From positions 186,001-250,000 of the forward strand of contig NZ_ABCQ01000001.1 of NCBI RefSeq assembly GCF_000170855.1: DNA of 64,000 nt. Direction: 5' to 3'. Shown one piece after another: positions 12,715 to 21,911 of the stretch. This DNA is from Moritella sp. PE36. GTDB lineage: Bacteria; Pseudomonadota; Gammaproteobacteria; Enterobacterales; Moritellaceae. Made by a program: the position numbers and the translations under genes. Positions within the stretch are counted from its first letter, which is position 1. Each line of letters begins with the position of its first letter. Below the pieces are notes generated by a model, which made no database searches, was not told where the DNA came from, and worked only from the letters and a program-made list of their open reading frames with translations.

Positions 12715-13938
12715 CTACATGGCGTAGAAGTAGTAAATTTGCGATTTCATCCGAATAATAATACCGCGAATAACATCTAAGAAACCAAGGAATGCAACAG
12801 GTTTTGCACCGCTGATCCAGGCTAAACCAACAGCACCGACCGGCATATCATACCCTTCAGTTTCTATTAGCTTTAAGCGAACAAAGTGATGTTTGTTCTG
12901 CACATTTTGCCCCGTCGTAGCTCGAACAGGGGTTTCTTTTGCTAATAATGAACCCTGTGCTTCACCTGTCGCTTCAACGATACCCTCAACTTCAGCAGAG
13001 AAGATATGTCCCGGATAAACAGCAGAAGCAAATTCCGCCGCTTGACCAACTTCAATATTACGAATTGCTTGATGATTAACACGCATTAATACATATTTTT
13101 CATTGGTATACATTTGAATACGTGGCATCGCTCCTATGTATTGACCTTCGCGAATAATAAAGTTAGTTAAGTAACCATCAGCAGGTGCATATATCAGCGT
13201 ATTATCTAGATTCCACTGAGCCTGGGCATAGACTTCGGTTTGGTTGGCTAAATCCGCTTTACGGCTATTAACAGCATGTTCAGTTTTACTGGTATTAAGC
13301 AGTGCTTGCTGGGCGTTAAGTATGAGTTTTTCAGCTTGTGATTGCAGGACGGTTAATTTTGCTTTAGCAATTTGCACAGCCGTTTTCTGTTCATCTAACT
13401 TACTTTCGGTAATAGTAAATGCAGCGACTTTATTTTGATCAATATAACGCTGTAACGTCGTACTCTTCCAACTCAAGTCCGCTTTTATTTCAGCTTGTTG
13501 ATCGACATTAATGGCGATGTCTTGATTGGCAATTGCATATTTAGACTCATTAATCCGCACATCATCTAATGCTGATGCGAGTGCAACTTCGGCACTCTGT
13601 ACTTGTGCAGCCGACTTATTTAATGCGATCTGATAAACCTGATCCTCTAGTTCATAAATAAGCTGACCTTTGGTGACAGTTTGATTAGGTTTAACATGGA
13701 GCGTTTTAATATTACCAGTCACCTGCGTTGAACCGGGACGTAACTGAATATGTGGCGACTGCACTAATGAGCCACCGGATAAATCCATTGGCGTATAAGT
13801 AATTAGACCAACCCAAACAAACAGTAACCACGCAGAGCCACCGATATAGGCAAAACCCTTAGAATATTTATTCCACGGCATACCCACTAAACGCAGTAAA
13901 TAAATAAGGAATGCCCAGACTGCTAACCCTTCTAACAT
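12715..13938 (-). CDS. yiaV: HlyD-family membrane fusion protein, YiaV/YibH type
   Basis: A 407-residue membrane fusion (periplasmic adaptor) protein. Two hydrophobic segments lie in the first 50 residues, then a lipoyl-like half-motif (GNIKTLHVKPNQTVTKGQLIYELED), a long alanine- and glutamine-rich coiled coil (about residues 105-235), the second lipoyl half (NTLIYAPADGYLTNFIIREGQYIG) and a beta-barrel region. Such proteins bridge inner- and outer-membrane parts of efflux systems. It overlaps the upstream DUF3302 gene by 7 bases, as in the E. coli yiaW-yiaV pair. No transporter or outer-membrane partner is adjacent, so the exported compound is unknown. Confidence 0.83.
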   Translation of the reverse strand: MLEGLAVWAFLIYLLRLVGMPWNKYSKGFAYIGGSAWLLFVWVGLITYTPMDLSGGSLVQSPHIQLRPGSTQVTGNIKTLHVKPNQTVTKGQLIYELEDQVYQIALNKSAAQVQSAEVALASALDDVRINESKYAIANQDIAINVDQQAEIKADLSWKSTTLQRYIDQNKVAAFTITESKLDEQKTAVQIAKAKLTVLQSQAEKLILNAQQALLNTSKTEHAVNSRKADLANQTEVYAQAQWNLDNTLIYAPADGYLTNFIIREGQYIGAMPRIQMYTNEKYVLMRVNHQAIRNIEVGQAAEFASAVYPGHIFSAEVEGIVEATGEAQGSLLAKETPVRATTGQNVQNKHHFVRLKLIETEGYDMPVGAVGLAWISGAKPVAFLGFLDVIRGIIIRMKSQIYYFYAM

Positions 13939-14240
13939 GCGCTATCCCCCTCTGACTTCCAAATATCACGTACTTTGGCAATGGCTTGTTCTGCGTCCAC
14001 AAACGCAATAATCACCGCAATAACCCACACCCAATGCCAAATAAATCCGACCCAAGTTAAGGTGGTGATCAAGGTTAATTGTTGATGGCTATTTTTATGG
14101 GCTTGGTGAATAGGAACCTCATGAAACTTCCAAAAAGCAATCCCTGCCGCTGCTACAGTTGCGATAAGCACTACAACAGCAACAATATGTAATCCCGTAT
14201 CAAAGCCAGTGCCCACAAAAGGCATAGTTATTAAACTCAC
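13932..14240 (-). CDS. yiaW: DUF3302 inner membrane protein, YiaW type
   Basis: A 102-residue membrane protein with two clear hydrophobic segments (IVAVVVLIATVAAAGIAFW and the tryptophan-rich LTWVGFIWHWVWVIAVIIAF) and a charged tail. The size and position directly before a HlyD-type gene match YiaW, the partner of YiaV in E. coli. Its stop overlaps the start of the next gene by 7 bases, so the two are almost certainly translated together. Function is unknown; a role in assembling the efflux complex is inference. Confidence 0.8.
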   Translation of the reverse strand: MSLITMPFVGTGFDTGLHIVAVVVLIATVAAAGIAFWKFHEVPIHQAHKNSHQQLTLITTLTWVGFIWHWVWVIAVIIAFVDAEQAIAKVRDIWKSEGDSAC

Positions 14241-14458
14241 AGGTTAACTCCTCGCTGAATTATTCCTAAATTAAACTATTAGGAACGAATTTTAAGAATT
14301 TGATTTTAATCAAGTAAGGAAGCGAAAGGTACTCGTAGAATTGCTAGATTTAACCCTATTTACTAATTTTTAATAGCCAAATCACATGCATCAGGCTAAT
14401 AATATATTGTGGAAATGAAGCAGTGACGAATAACTAACATCCTATGAGGACTATGCCT

Positions 14459-15661
14459 ATGCGAGAACGGCCAAAGATAAATGAGGCTGGCTTGAGTATC
14501 GAACAATTTACCATTGAGGTATCAAATTGGTTATTGGAAAGCGATACCGCCGACTTACTGAATGCTATTGAGTCTTCACTAACTGCTTTTTTACCTTATA
14601 TCCAAGCTCAGCGCATGTCGTTGGTTCGCTTAACTGTAGATAACCGTTTTGAAGGTGCACTTGCTGTTGCGGCGCCCGGTTACCAGCCCATTTCGTTACC
14701 GGCCCAAGGACTCTACTCACCTTATCTGGAGCAGATCAGCAAAGGCGAACCCATTATTGCCGAAGGTAATCTGCTCGATGTTATCAATCATGATGAATTT
14801 ATAATCCAAAAAATGGAAGGGATCATTGCGCATATTGTCATTCCCTTTCGTGTACGCGGGCGTATTTGGGGCGGCATTACTGCGAGCCGTTATCTCGAAC
14901 CAGTCCATTGGCAAGCAGAAACCATCATCCGCGTCCGGAGTTTTGGGCAGATCCTCGCGGCCACTTACGAGCGTTATGCCTATTGGGAAAAGCTACAACA
15001 TAAAAATGAGAAACTCGAATTATTATCACGACATTTAATGGATAGCCAAGAAACCGAACGCCGTATGTTATCCCGTGAACTGCATGACAATTTTTCACAA
15101 CGCATGGCACTATTAACCATCAAAGCCTCATCGCTAACCAATCGTTTGACCGATGCCGACGATAAAAAATCAGCCTGCGTATTACATCACGAGATCCAAG
15201 ATCTTGCCAAAGATATGCAAGCCTTATCACGCTCGTTACACCCGGCGATATTAGAAGATTTAGGGCTACTCGTCGCACTTAAAGCCGAATGCCGACGCTT
15301 ATCTGCCATCAAAGATATTGATATTCAAACCTTGTTCGACCCTATTCCAGCGGTTAACAAAGAGCTATCCCTAAATCTGTATCGCATATTACAAGAAGCA
15401 TTAAACAACGTTGCCAAGCATGCGCAAGCCTCTGCAGTCTTTGTCTTATTACAAGAAGAGCAAGGCAATTTACACTTTCAAATTATCGATGATGGCATTG
15501 GCTGTGATCTCACCCTTACAGAGAATATAGGCAGTCTCGGTTTAATCAGTATTCAAGAACGTGCCCAATTATTTAATGGTACTGCCACGTTCACCTCTCC
15601 TGAAGATGGCGGTTTTATCGTCGATATAATGATCCCTACCATAAAGGAATATTATGAGTAA
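14459..15661 (+). CDS. GAF-domain sensor histidine kinase, NarL/UhpB (HisKA_3) family
   Basis: About 400 residues with no membrane helix, so a cytoplasmic sensor. A GAF domain fills roughly residues 35-180. The HisKA_3 dimerisation helix carries the phosphoacceptor histidine in SRELHDNFSQRM (residue 209 from this start), and the ATPase domain shows the N-box EALNNVAKHA, DDGIGCDL and GLISIQERAQLF. AGGA at 14447-14450 is 8 bases before the ATG at 14459, better than the in-frame ATGs at 14444 and 14453. It overlaps the response regulator gene by 8 bases, so the two form a pair. The signal sensed cannot be told; oxygen, redox or a small ligand are family possibilities. Confidence 0.9.
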   Translation: MRERPKINEAGLSIEQFTIEVSNWLLESDTADLLNAIESSLTAFLPYIQAQRMSLVRLTVDNRFEGALAVAAPGYQPISLPAQGLYSPYLEQISKGEPIIAEGNLLDVINHDEFIIQKMEGIIAHIVIPFRVRGRIWGGITASRYLEPVHWQAETIIRVRSFGQILAATYERYAYWEKLQHKNEKLELLSRHLMDSQETERRMLSRELHDNFSQRMALLTIKASSLTNRLTDADDKKSACVLHHEIQDLAKDMQALSRSLHPAILEDLGLLVALKAECRRLSAIKDIDIQTLFDPIPAVNKELSLNLYRILQEALNNVAKHAQASAVFVLLQEEQGNLHFQIIDDGIGCDLTLTENIGSLGLISIQERAQLFNGTATFTSPEDGGFIVDIMIPTIKEYYE

Positions 15662-16247
15662 TATAATTTTAGCCGACGATCACCTGATTGTGGCACAAGG
15701 CATTGCCAGTATTTTACAACCTGAACATCAGATTTTAGCGATTGCCAAAGATGGCTTAGAATTGGTGGAACTGGTCAAACAGCATCAACCGGATTTAGTG
15801 ATCACCGATATTAGCATGCCAGACATGACAGGTATTGCAGCCATAGCGGCATTAAAGCGGATTAATAAACATTTAAAAATCATCTGTCTCACCATGCATG
15901 ATGAACAAGAATATGCCGAAGGTGCGATAGCCGCGGGCGCAAAAGGTTATGTATTAAAACATGAAGCCAGCGAAAGCCTCATCGAAGCAGTAAACCAAGT
16001 ACTAAATGGTGGGACATATATTTCTACTTCGATCACGGTGGATCCCGACAAACCCAAGTTGTCTTCTCGTCAAATCAGTGTATTACAGTTATTAGCGCAA
16101 GGTAAATCAGCCCGCCAAGTCGCAGATGAACTGTTTATTTCCCCGCGCACTGTCGAATTTCATAAATATTCAATCATGAAATTAGTCAATGCAAAAACCA
16201 GTGCCGAATTGATCCAATATGCACTTAATCATGGATTAATGGATTAA
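15654..16247 (+). CDS. LuxR/NarL-type response regulator
   Basis: A 197-residue two-domain regulator. The receiver domain (residues 1-115) has the acidic pocket ADDH, the phosphoacceptor aspartate in VITDISMPDM, and the lysine of GYVLKHEA. The C-terminal GerE helix-turn-helix has LSSRQISVLQLLAQGKSARQVADELFISPRTVEFH. It is translationally coupled to the histidine kinase before it. Its last codons fall within a tandem octamer repeat that also contains the stop. Targets are unknown; the YiaW/YiaV pair is divergent from the two-component operon and a plausible one by position only. Confidence 0.92.
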   Translation: MSNIILADDHLIVAQGIASILQPEHQILAIAKDGLELVELVKQHQPDLVITDISMPDMTGIAAIAALKRINKHLKIICLTMHDEQEYAEGAIAAGAKGYVLKHEASESLIEAVNQVLNGGTYISTSITVDPDKPKLSSRQISVLQLLAQGKSARQVADELFISPRTVEFHKYSIMKLVNAKTSAELIQYALNHGLMD

Positions 16248-16254
16248 TGGATTA
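16231..16254. repeat. Three tandem copies of ATGGATTA across a stop codon
   Basis: ATGGATTA is repeated three times without error; the response regulator's stop TAA (16245-16247) lies at the junction of copies two and three. Gain or loss of an 8-base unit would change only the last residues of the protein. Confidence 0.9.
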
Positions 16255-16291
16255 AATCAATTTCTCTTGGTTATCGTTGTCATCAATAACT

Positions 16292-16326
16292 GTAATAAAA
16301 TTACAACAAGAATGTAATTTTATTAC
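16292..16326. repeat. AT-rich 14-bp inverted repeat
   Basis: GTAATAAAATTACA and its exact reverse complement are separated by 7 bases, followed by a further TTTATTACAAC. It lies between the response regulator and the convergent symporter gene. It may end transcription or bind a protein; it lacks the GC-rich stem of a standard terminator. Confidence 0.7.
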
Positions 16327-16501
16327 GTTAATTTATTACAACAACAATGACAGCTTAAGATTTAATGTAAAATCAATGCCTTATAATTAAAAACCCAGCG
16401 TACATAATTGCAACATCTTCATTACTTAGTCCAGCAGCCAGCTATCGATAGACCGACGAGAGACAATAAAAAAACAACATCTTATTGTCTCTACATCATC
16501 G

Positions 16502-17977
16502 CTATACGGTTTTCTGTTCTAGCATTAGTTTATCAAAGAATAATTTGGTTTCTGCAATTACCACATGACGTAGGCCAATCAAACCAATTAAGTTCGGGAT
16601 CGCCATTAAGCCATTAACAATATCCGCCAGGATCCAAATCAGATCCAAGTGTAGGAATGCGCCACCAGCCACCAGCAAGATATAAAAATACTTGTACGGT
16701 TTAATGCCTTTCTGACCAAACAGATATTGCACACAACGTTCGCCATAATAGTTCCAGCCGAGAATAGTGGTAAAGGCGAAAAATACGAGGCCTAAGGTGA
16801 TCACGTATTGGCCGATTAGCGGTGACAAACCTTGCTCAAATGCTAACGTCGTCATTGCTGCACCGGATGTTTCACCACTCCATACACCCGTTAACACTAA
16901 GGTCAGACCGGTCATGGTACAAATAATGATGGTATCGAAGAAGGTACCCGTCATTGAAATCAGTCCCTGTTTTACACAAGAATCTGTTTTTGCTGCCGCA
17001 GCGGCAATCGGCGCACTGCCCAAGCCTGACTCATTAGAAAACACACCACGCGCCACACCACTTTGGATTGCGAGCATCACCGTCGCGCCTAAGAAACCAC
17101 CGGTTGCCGCGGTTGGGGTAAAGGCACTACTGATCACTAAGGCGATGGCATCTGGTACCGCCTCGATATTAAATAATAGAACCAACAAGGATGCCAAGAC
17201 ATAACCTACCGCCATAAATGGCACGGTACGCTGGGCAATCGCTGAAATAGAACGAATACCACCTAAGGTCACCATAGCGACTAATACCGTCAGTATTGCC
17301 GCAGATAACCACACCGGAATATTAAACGAGATCTGCACGGCGTCAGTAATGGCATTCACTTGTGGGAAAGTACCAATACCAAAACACGCCACACCAATAC
17401 CAAACAAGGCAAAAGCTTTCGCTAACCAACGACTACCCAAACCATGTTCGAGATAATACATAGGGCCGCCCGCCATTTGGCCGTTTTCATCAACCACGCG
17501 GTATTTCACCGCTAACAAACATTCGGCATATTTGGTCGCCATGCCAAAAAAGGCCGCCACCCACATCCAGAATAAAGCACCGGGACCACCCATTTTAATG
17601 GCCGTGGCAACACCAACGATATTACCGGTACCGATAGTGGCAGAAAGTGCGGTACATAACGCCGCAAAGCTACTGATATCACCTTGCTTTTTATTACCTA
17701 GATTGTTGTCGTCCTTGTCACCTGAAAACAGGTACTTTAGCGCTAACGGTAATTTGGTGATTTGTAAAAAGCCTAAACGTAAAGTGAGATACATACCGGT
17801 ACCGACCAAAAGTAATAATAATGGCGGACCCCAAATGAAATGATCGATGCTTTGCAGGATATTTTGCAATGGTTGTGATAAAAAATTGACTATCGATTGC
17901 AGTAAAGAAGACTGTAGTGGTAAATCGACGGGGTCTGGTAGTGCAGATTGTAGTACTGTTAATTGTAAATAGTGCAT
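16502..17977 (-). CDS. Alanine/glycine:cation symporter (AGCS family)
   Basis: A 491-residue inner-membrane sodium (or proton) symporter for glycine and alanine. Family hallmarks are the glycine-rich ATIGTGNIVGVATAI, the AGGPMYYLEHGLG motif, GVARGVFSNESGLGSAPIA, and about ten or more hydrophobic segments. A tandem glycine riboswitch sits in its leader, as in Vibrio, where such a switch precedes an AGCS transporter gene; this makes glycine the likely substrate. The start ATG at 17977 is preceded by a GAGGAATG-like ribosome site. Full length for the family. Confidence 0.93.
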   Translation of the reverse strand: MHYLQLTVLQSALPDPVDLPLQSSLLQSIVNFLSQPLQNILQSIDHFIWGPPLLLLLVGTGMYLTLRLGFLQITKLPLALKYLFSGDKDDNNLGNKKQGDISSFAALCTALSATIGTGNIVGVATAIKMGGPGALFWMWVAAFFGMATKYAECLLAVKYRVVDENGQMAGGPMYYLEHGLGSRWLAKAFALFGIGVACFGIGTFPQVNAITDAVQISFNIPVWLSAAILTVLVAMVTLGGIRSISAIAQRTVPFMAVGYVLASLLVLLFNIEAVPDAIALVISSAFTPTAATGGFLGATVMLAIQSGVARGVFSNESGLGSAPIAAAAAKTDSCVKQGLISMTGTFFDTIIICTMTGLTLVLTGVWSGETSGAAMTTLAFEQGLSPLIGQYVITLGLVFFAFTTILGWNYYGERCVQYLFGQKGIKPYKYFYILLVAGGAFLHLDLIWILADIVNGLMAIPNLIGLIGLRHVVIAETKLFFDKLMLEQKTV

Positions 17978-18107
17978 TAAAAATCATTCCTCAAGAATGT
18001 GAATCTGAGGAGGATGTAATTATTCAAGATGGCCAAACGAAGCAAAAAAGCCACAGCAAAAGCCACAGCAAAAAGCAGACGTGAAAGTACGCAAAAAAAA
18101 TAATCCT

Positions 18108-18290
18108 ATCCTCTGTCCTTTGTACCTGAGAGTTTCAACGACATTGTCGATTTGCTCCTTCGGCGTCCAATTTAATGGATCTCTCCAGAGGCTCGTCCAG
18201 TAACAGTCCATGCTTTTTCTTGCGAAATAAAGCGCCTGAAAGATTTACTTCTTCGGCGGGCACATTGGCCACTCTCCTGCTACCTTCATC
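18108..18290 (-). promoter_or_regulatory. Tandem glycine riboswitch
   Basis: On the minus strand two consecutive glycine aptamers can be recognised. The first runs from GCAGGAGAGTGG near 18282 through CGCCGAAGAAGTAA to TTTCAGGCGC near 18220. The second has CTCTGGAGAGATCC, CGCCGAAGGAGCAA, ACTCTCAGGTACAAAGGAC and the closing AGAGG near 18110. A run of eight T (18093-18100) follows the second aptamer within 15 bases. The expression platform between this and the start at 17977 is not resolved by eye, so whether glycine turns the transporter on or off is unknown. Confidence 0.92.
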
Positions 18291-18407
18291 CGAACTTAGT
18301 ATGGATATATCACAGCATCAAACACTGTGAACCAACAAATACTAGCACGGTTAACTGCAACGGAACCAACAAGGCAGTTCGAATGATTAACAATTAATCT
18401 CTAGACG

Positions 18408-18440
18408 AAAAAAAGCCCTGTCACTTCATCATGCAGGGCT
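18408..18440 (-). terminator. Terminator of clpB
   Basis: On the minus strand, AGCCCTG pairs with CAGGGCT around a 13-base loop, followed by seven T. Confidence 0.88.
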
Positions 18441-18476
18441 GCTTCATTATTAATACGTTATTCATCTAGCCAATTA

Positions 18477-21050
18477 TTATTGAGTCACGCTTAACTCATC
18501 ATCAACCACACTTATCTTAATCTGTTTACCCGGGACCACATCACCTGCCAAAATAGCATTGGCTAAGCGGTTTTCGACTTGTTTCTGTAATACCCGTTTT
18601 AGCGGTCTGGCACCAAATAACGGATCAAACCCCGCATCGGCTAATTTTGCTAAGGCACCGGCGGTGATCGATAAGCTATAACCCAGTTGTTTTAACCGCG
18701 CTTCTAACGATTTTAACTGGATCACCGCAATTTTCTCGATGTGACTACGCCCGAGTGGATGGAACACCACGGTATCATCGATACGGTTAATAAACTCGGG
18801 ACGGAAGCTTTGTCCAAGCAACTCTAACAAACGTAATTTCACCGTATTATAGTCATGCTTCCCATACTCTTCTTGAATGATATCCGAGCCCAAGTTAGAT
18901 GTCATAATGATCACCGTATTGCGGAAGTTAACGGTTCGTCCCTGACCATCCGTTAAGCGACCATCATCCAACACTTGTAATAAAATATTGAAAATATCAG
19001 GATGCGCTTTTTCAATCTCATCGAGTAAGATAACTGAGTAAGGTTTTCGACGTACCGCTTCGGTCAGGTAACCGCCTTCTTCATAACCCACATAACCAGG
19101 AGGCGCACCAATCAGACGAGCAACAGAATGCTTCTCCATAAATTCAGACATATCAAGGCGGATCATGGCCTGGTCTGAATCAAAGATAAAATCAGCTAAG
19201 GCTTTGCATACTTCAGTTTTACCGACACCCGTTGGCCCCATGAATAAAAAAGATCCCATCGGACGGTTTGGATCAGCAAGACCGGCACGGCTACGGCGTA
19301 TCGCATTGGATACCACGCTGATCGCTTCTGCTTGACCAATCACCCGTTGATGTAAGTTATCTTCCATCGCCAGCAGCTTTTCTTTTTCCCCTTCCAGCAT
19401 ACGGTGTACCGGGATCCCCGTCCAACGCGATAAAATATCGGCGATCTCGGCTTCTCCCACCTTATGCTTTAACAAGGTCATGTCTTGCATTTCAGCTTGG
19501 GCGGCTAAATCCAATTGTTTTTCTAACATTGGAATAGTGCCGTATTGCAGTTCTGACATTTTATTTAAATCGCTCGCGCGTCGAGCCATATCCAATTCAA
19601 CACGGGCTTTATCTAACGCTGATTTAATGTGTTTAGTACCAGAAAGCGCGGCTTTTTCAGTCCGCCAGATCTCATCTAGCTCGTTAAACTTATCTTGCTT
19701 CTCAGCCAATTCCTCAGCAATCGTCGATAAACGTTTAATACTGGCCGAGTCATCTTCTTTTTCTAGCGCTTGTCGTTCAATTTTAAGTTGAATAATACGA
19801 CGTTCTAATTTATCTAACGCTTCTGGTTTTGAGTCCATTTGTAAGCGAATAGACGATGCAGCTTCATCGATCAGATCAATGGCTTTATCGGGCAATTGAC
19901 GATCGGAAATATAACGGTGCGATAAGGTCGCTGCCGCAACAATGGCGGGATCGGTAATATCAACATTATGATGTAGTTCATAGCGTGATTTTAAACCACG
20001 TAAGATAGCAATAGTGTCTTCAACATTTGGCTCTTCAATCAATACTTTTTGAAAACGACGTTCAAGTGCCGCATCTTTTTCAATATATTTACGGTATTCA
20101 TCAAGGGTGGTCGCGCCCATGCAATGTAATTCACCACGGGCTAATGCCGGTTTTAGCATGTTGCCGGCATCCATCGCGCCCTCACCTTTACCGGCGCCGA
20201 CCATGGTATGTAGTTCATCAATAAACAGAATCGTTTGGCCTTCGGTTTGCGCCAGTTCTTTGATCACTGATTTTAACCGTTCTTCAAATTCACCACGGTA
20301 TTTAGCCCCCGCAATCAAGGCCCCCATATCCAGTGATAACACGCGTTTATTCTTTAAACCTTCCGGTACTTCGCCATTCACAATACGCTGTGCCAAACCT
20401 TCGGCAATCGCAGTTTTACCTACCCCGGGCTCACCAATTAATACCGGGTTATTCTTAGTCCGGCGTTGTAATACCTGGATAACACGGCGGATCTCGTCAT
20501 CCCGGCCAATCACAGGATCAAGCTTACCGACTTCAGCACGTTCGGTCAGATCTAAGGTATATTTGGCTAACGCTTCACGTTGCTCTTCCGCGCCTTGGTC
20601 ATTCACTTTGTCACCACCACGGATCACGTCAATCGCTTCTTCGACTAGCTTACGCGACCCTCCGGCTTTGCGTAATAATTGCCCTAAACGGCCTTTATCT
20701 TCAACCGCTGCAAGGACAAACATCTCGGAAGCAATAAATTTATCTTTACGTTTTTGGGCAAACTTATCACACAAGTTTAATAGCATATTCAAGGCTGACG
20801 ATAATTGGAGATCGCCTTGGGTACCTTGCACTTGTGGTAAGCGGTCTAACTCATCCGCTAATTGCCAGCGCAATGCATTGGCATCAATCGCGGCAGCGGT
20901 CAGTAATGGGCGAATAGAGCTGTGGTCTTGGTTTAATAACGCGGTCATCAAGTGAATGGGTTCGATAAATTGATTATCTTTACCCAGTGCAAGTGACTGC
21001 GCATCAGAAATAGCCATTTGGAATTTGGTGGTAAGTTGATCTAAGCGCAT
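18477..21050 (-). CDS. clpB: ATP-dependent disaggregase ClpB
   Basis: An 857-residue AAA+ chaperone, the same length as E. coli ClpB (857). It has an N-terminal double Clp_N repeat (residues 1-145), NBD1 with Walker [10 protein letters not shown] and Walker [11 protein letters not shown], the coiled-coil middle domain (about 410-525), and NBD2 with GPTGVGKTE and [13 protein letters not shown], and the C-terminal ClpB_D2 small domain. With DnaK it extracts proteins from aggregates. A sigma-32 promoter lies just upstream, inside the 3' end of pgeF, so the gene can be induced by heat apart from the rluD-pgeF transcript. Confidence 0.98.
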   Translation of the reverse strand: MRLDQLTTKFQMAISDAQSLALGKDNQFIEPIHLMTALLNQDHSSIRPLLTAAAIDANALRWQLADELDRLPQVQGTQGDLQLSSALNMLLNLCDKFAQKRKDKFIASEMFVLAAVEDKGRLGQLLRKAGGSRKLVEEAIDVIRGGDKVNDQGAEEQREALAKYTLDLTERAEVGKLDPVIGRDDEIRRVIQVLQRRTKNNPVLIGEPGVGKTAIAEGLAQRIVNGEVPEGLKNKRVLSLDMGALIAGAKYRGEFEERLKSVIKELAQTEGQTILFIDELHTMVGAGKGEGAMDAGNMLKPALARGELHCMGATTLDEYRKYIEKDAALERRFQKVLIEEPNVEDTIAILRGLKSRYELHHNVDITDPAIVAAATLSHRYISDRQLPDKAIDLIDEAASSIRLQMDSKPEALDKLERRIIQLKIERQALEKEDDSASIKRLSTIAEELAEKQDKFNELDEIWRTEKAALSGTKHIKSALDKARVELDMARRASDLNKMSELQYGTIPMLEKQLDLAAQAEMQDMTLLKHKVGEAEIADILSRWTGIPVHRMLEGEKEKLLAMEDNLHQRVIGQAEAISVVSNAIRRSRAGLADPNRPMGSFLFMGPTGVGKTEVCKALADFIFDSDQAMIRLDMSEFMEKHSVARLIGAPPGYVGYEEGGYLTEAVRRKPYSVILLDEIEKAHPDIFNILLQVLDDGRLTDGQGRTVNFRNTVIIMTSNLGSDIIQEEYGKHDYNTVKLRLLELLGQSFRPEFINRIDDTVVFHPLGRSHIEKIAVIQLKSLEARLKQLGYSLSITAGALAKLADAGFDPLFGARPLKRVLQKQVENRLANAILAGDVVPGKQIKISVVDDELSVTQ

Positions 21051-21136
21051 AACGATGTCCTATCGGTCGTGGCTATAATTATAGTCATGTAATTTAGTTG
21101 GGTATGCTTAGCAAGGCACTAAAACCCATAGTTATT

Positions 21137-21164
21137 ATCTGGGGATTAATTATTGAATTTCAAG
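21137..21164 (-). promoter_or_regulatory. Sigma-32 heat-shock promoter of clpB
   Basis: On the minus strand, CTTGAAA (21158-21164), a 13-base spacer and CCCCAGAT (21137-21144) match the sigma-32 consensus CTTGAAA-N(13-15)-CCCCATNT. The -35 overlaps the last codons of pgeF. The distance to the clpB start, about 80 bases, is suitable. Confidence 0.85.
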
Positions 21165-21908
21165 GTAAATCAAACTAGCCTGGCGACCTGTTTGGTGATC
21201 TCGTCGATAAGAATAGAATAACTCAGTTTCACGGTAAGTACAGTGGTCACCACCGTAAATATCAGCCGCCTTAACGGTTAGCGCTTGGAGACGTTGACGC
21301 GCTAATACATATAAATCAGCGAGCCATTTATCACCGTTGGCAATAAAAGCGCAGCTTGCTTGCGGATCATGTGCCATAAAGGCATCACGTACTTCACTAC
21401 CCACTTGAAAATGCGCTTGGCTAATTGCTGGACCTAACCAGACTAATAAATCATCGGGTGGTGCGGTCAGTTTAGCAAGGGTGTTCTCAATAATACCATC
21501 GAGTAAACCACGCCAACCGGCATGAATAGCGGCGACTTGCGTGCCCGCTTTATCGCAAATTAAGAGCGGTAAACAGTCCGCCGTCATCACTAAACAAACT
21601 TGCCCCGTCATGTGAGTTACAGACGCATCAGCAGCGGTAAGTTGCTCGCCATTGTGGGATTGCCCCACCAGACTAACAACTGTCGTACTGTGCGTTTGAT
21701 TCAACCAATAAGGTTGTTGTGGCAAATTAGCCGCTGTCATTAACAACTGCCGATTTTGCCATACCAACTGCTCGTCATCTTGCACATGCAGGCCTAAATT
21801 TAGCCCTGCATAGGGCACATGACTGACACCACCCTCACGAGTCGTGCTTAGCGCCTTAACATTACTTGGCGCTGGCCAGTTGGGTTGAATCAAACGAGGC
21901 ATCATCAA
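21150..21908 (-). CDS. pgeF: Multicopper-oxidase-fold purine nucleoside phosphorylase PgeF/YfiH
   Basis: A 252-residue member of the YfiH/laccase-domain family, also named polyphenol oxidase, now linked to purine nucleoside phosphorylase activity and to peptidoglycan editing. Conserved metal-site stretches are visible: LNQTHSTTV, MTADCLPLLI, AAIHAGWRGLLDGIIENT and DIYGGDHCTY. It follows rluD with only 3 bases between them, so the two are one operon, an arrangement common in gammaproteobacteria. Its 3' end contains the clpB heat-shock promoter. Confidence 0.9.
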   Translation of the reverse strand: MMMPRLIQPNWPAPSNVKALSTTREGGVSHVPYAGLNLGLHVQDDEQLVWQNRQLLMTAANLPQQPYWLNQTHSTTVVSLVGQSHNGEQLTAADASVTHMTGQVCLVMTADCLPLLICDKAGTQVAAIHAGWRGLLDGIIENTLAKLTAPPDDLLVWLGPAISQAHFQVGSEVRDAFMAHDPQASCAFIANGDKWLADLYVLARQRLQALTVKAADIYGGDHCTYRETELFYSYRRDHQTGRQASLIYLEIQ

Positions 21909-21911
21909 TGC

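Noticed and set aside
18020-18211. A 63-residue minus-strand frame starting MDCYWTSLW
   Set aside because: It is the translation of the second glycine aptamer; the conserved RNA motifs explain the sequence.
20107-20955. A 282-residue frame antisense to clpB
   Set aside because: It is the complement of a conserved coding region, low complexity in Ser/Pro, and has no family resemblance.
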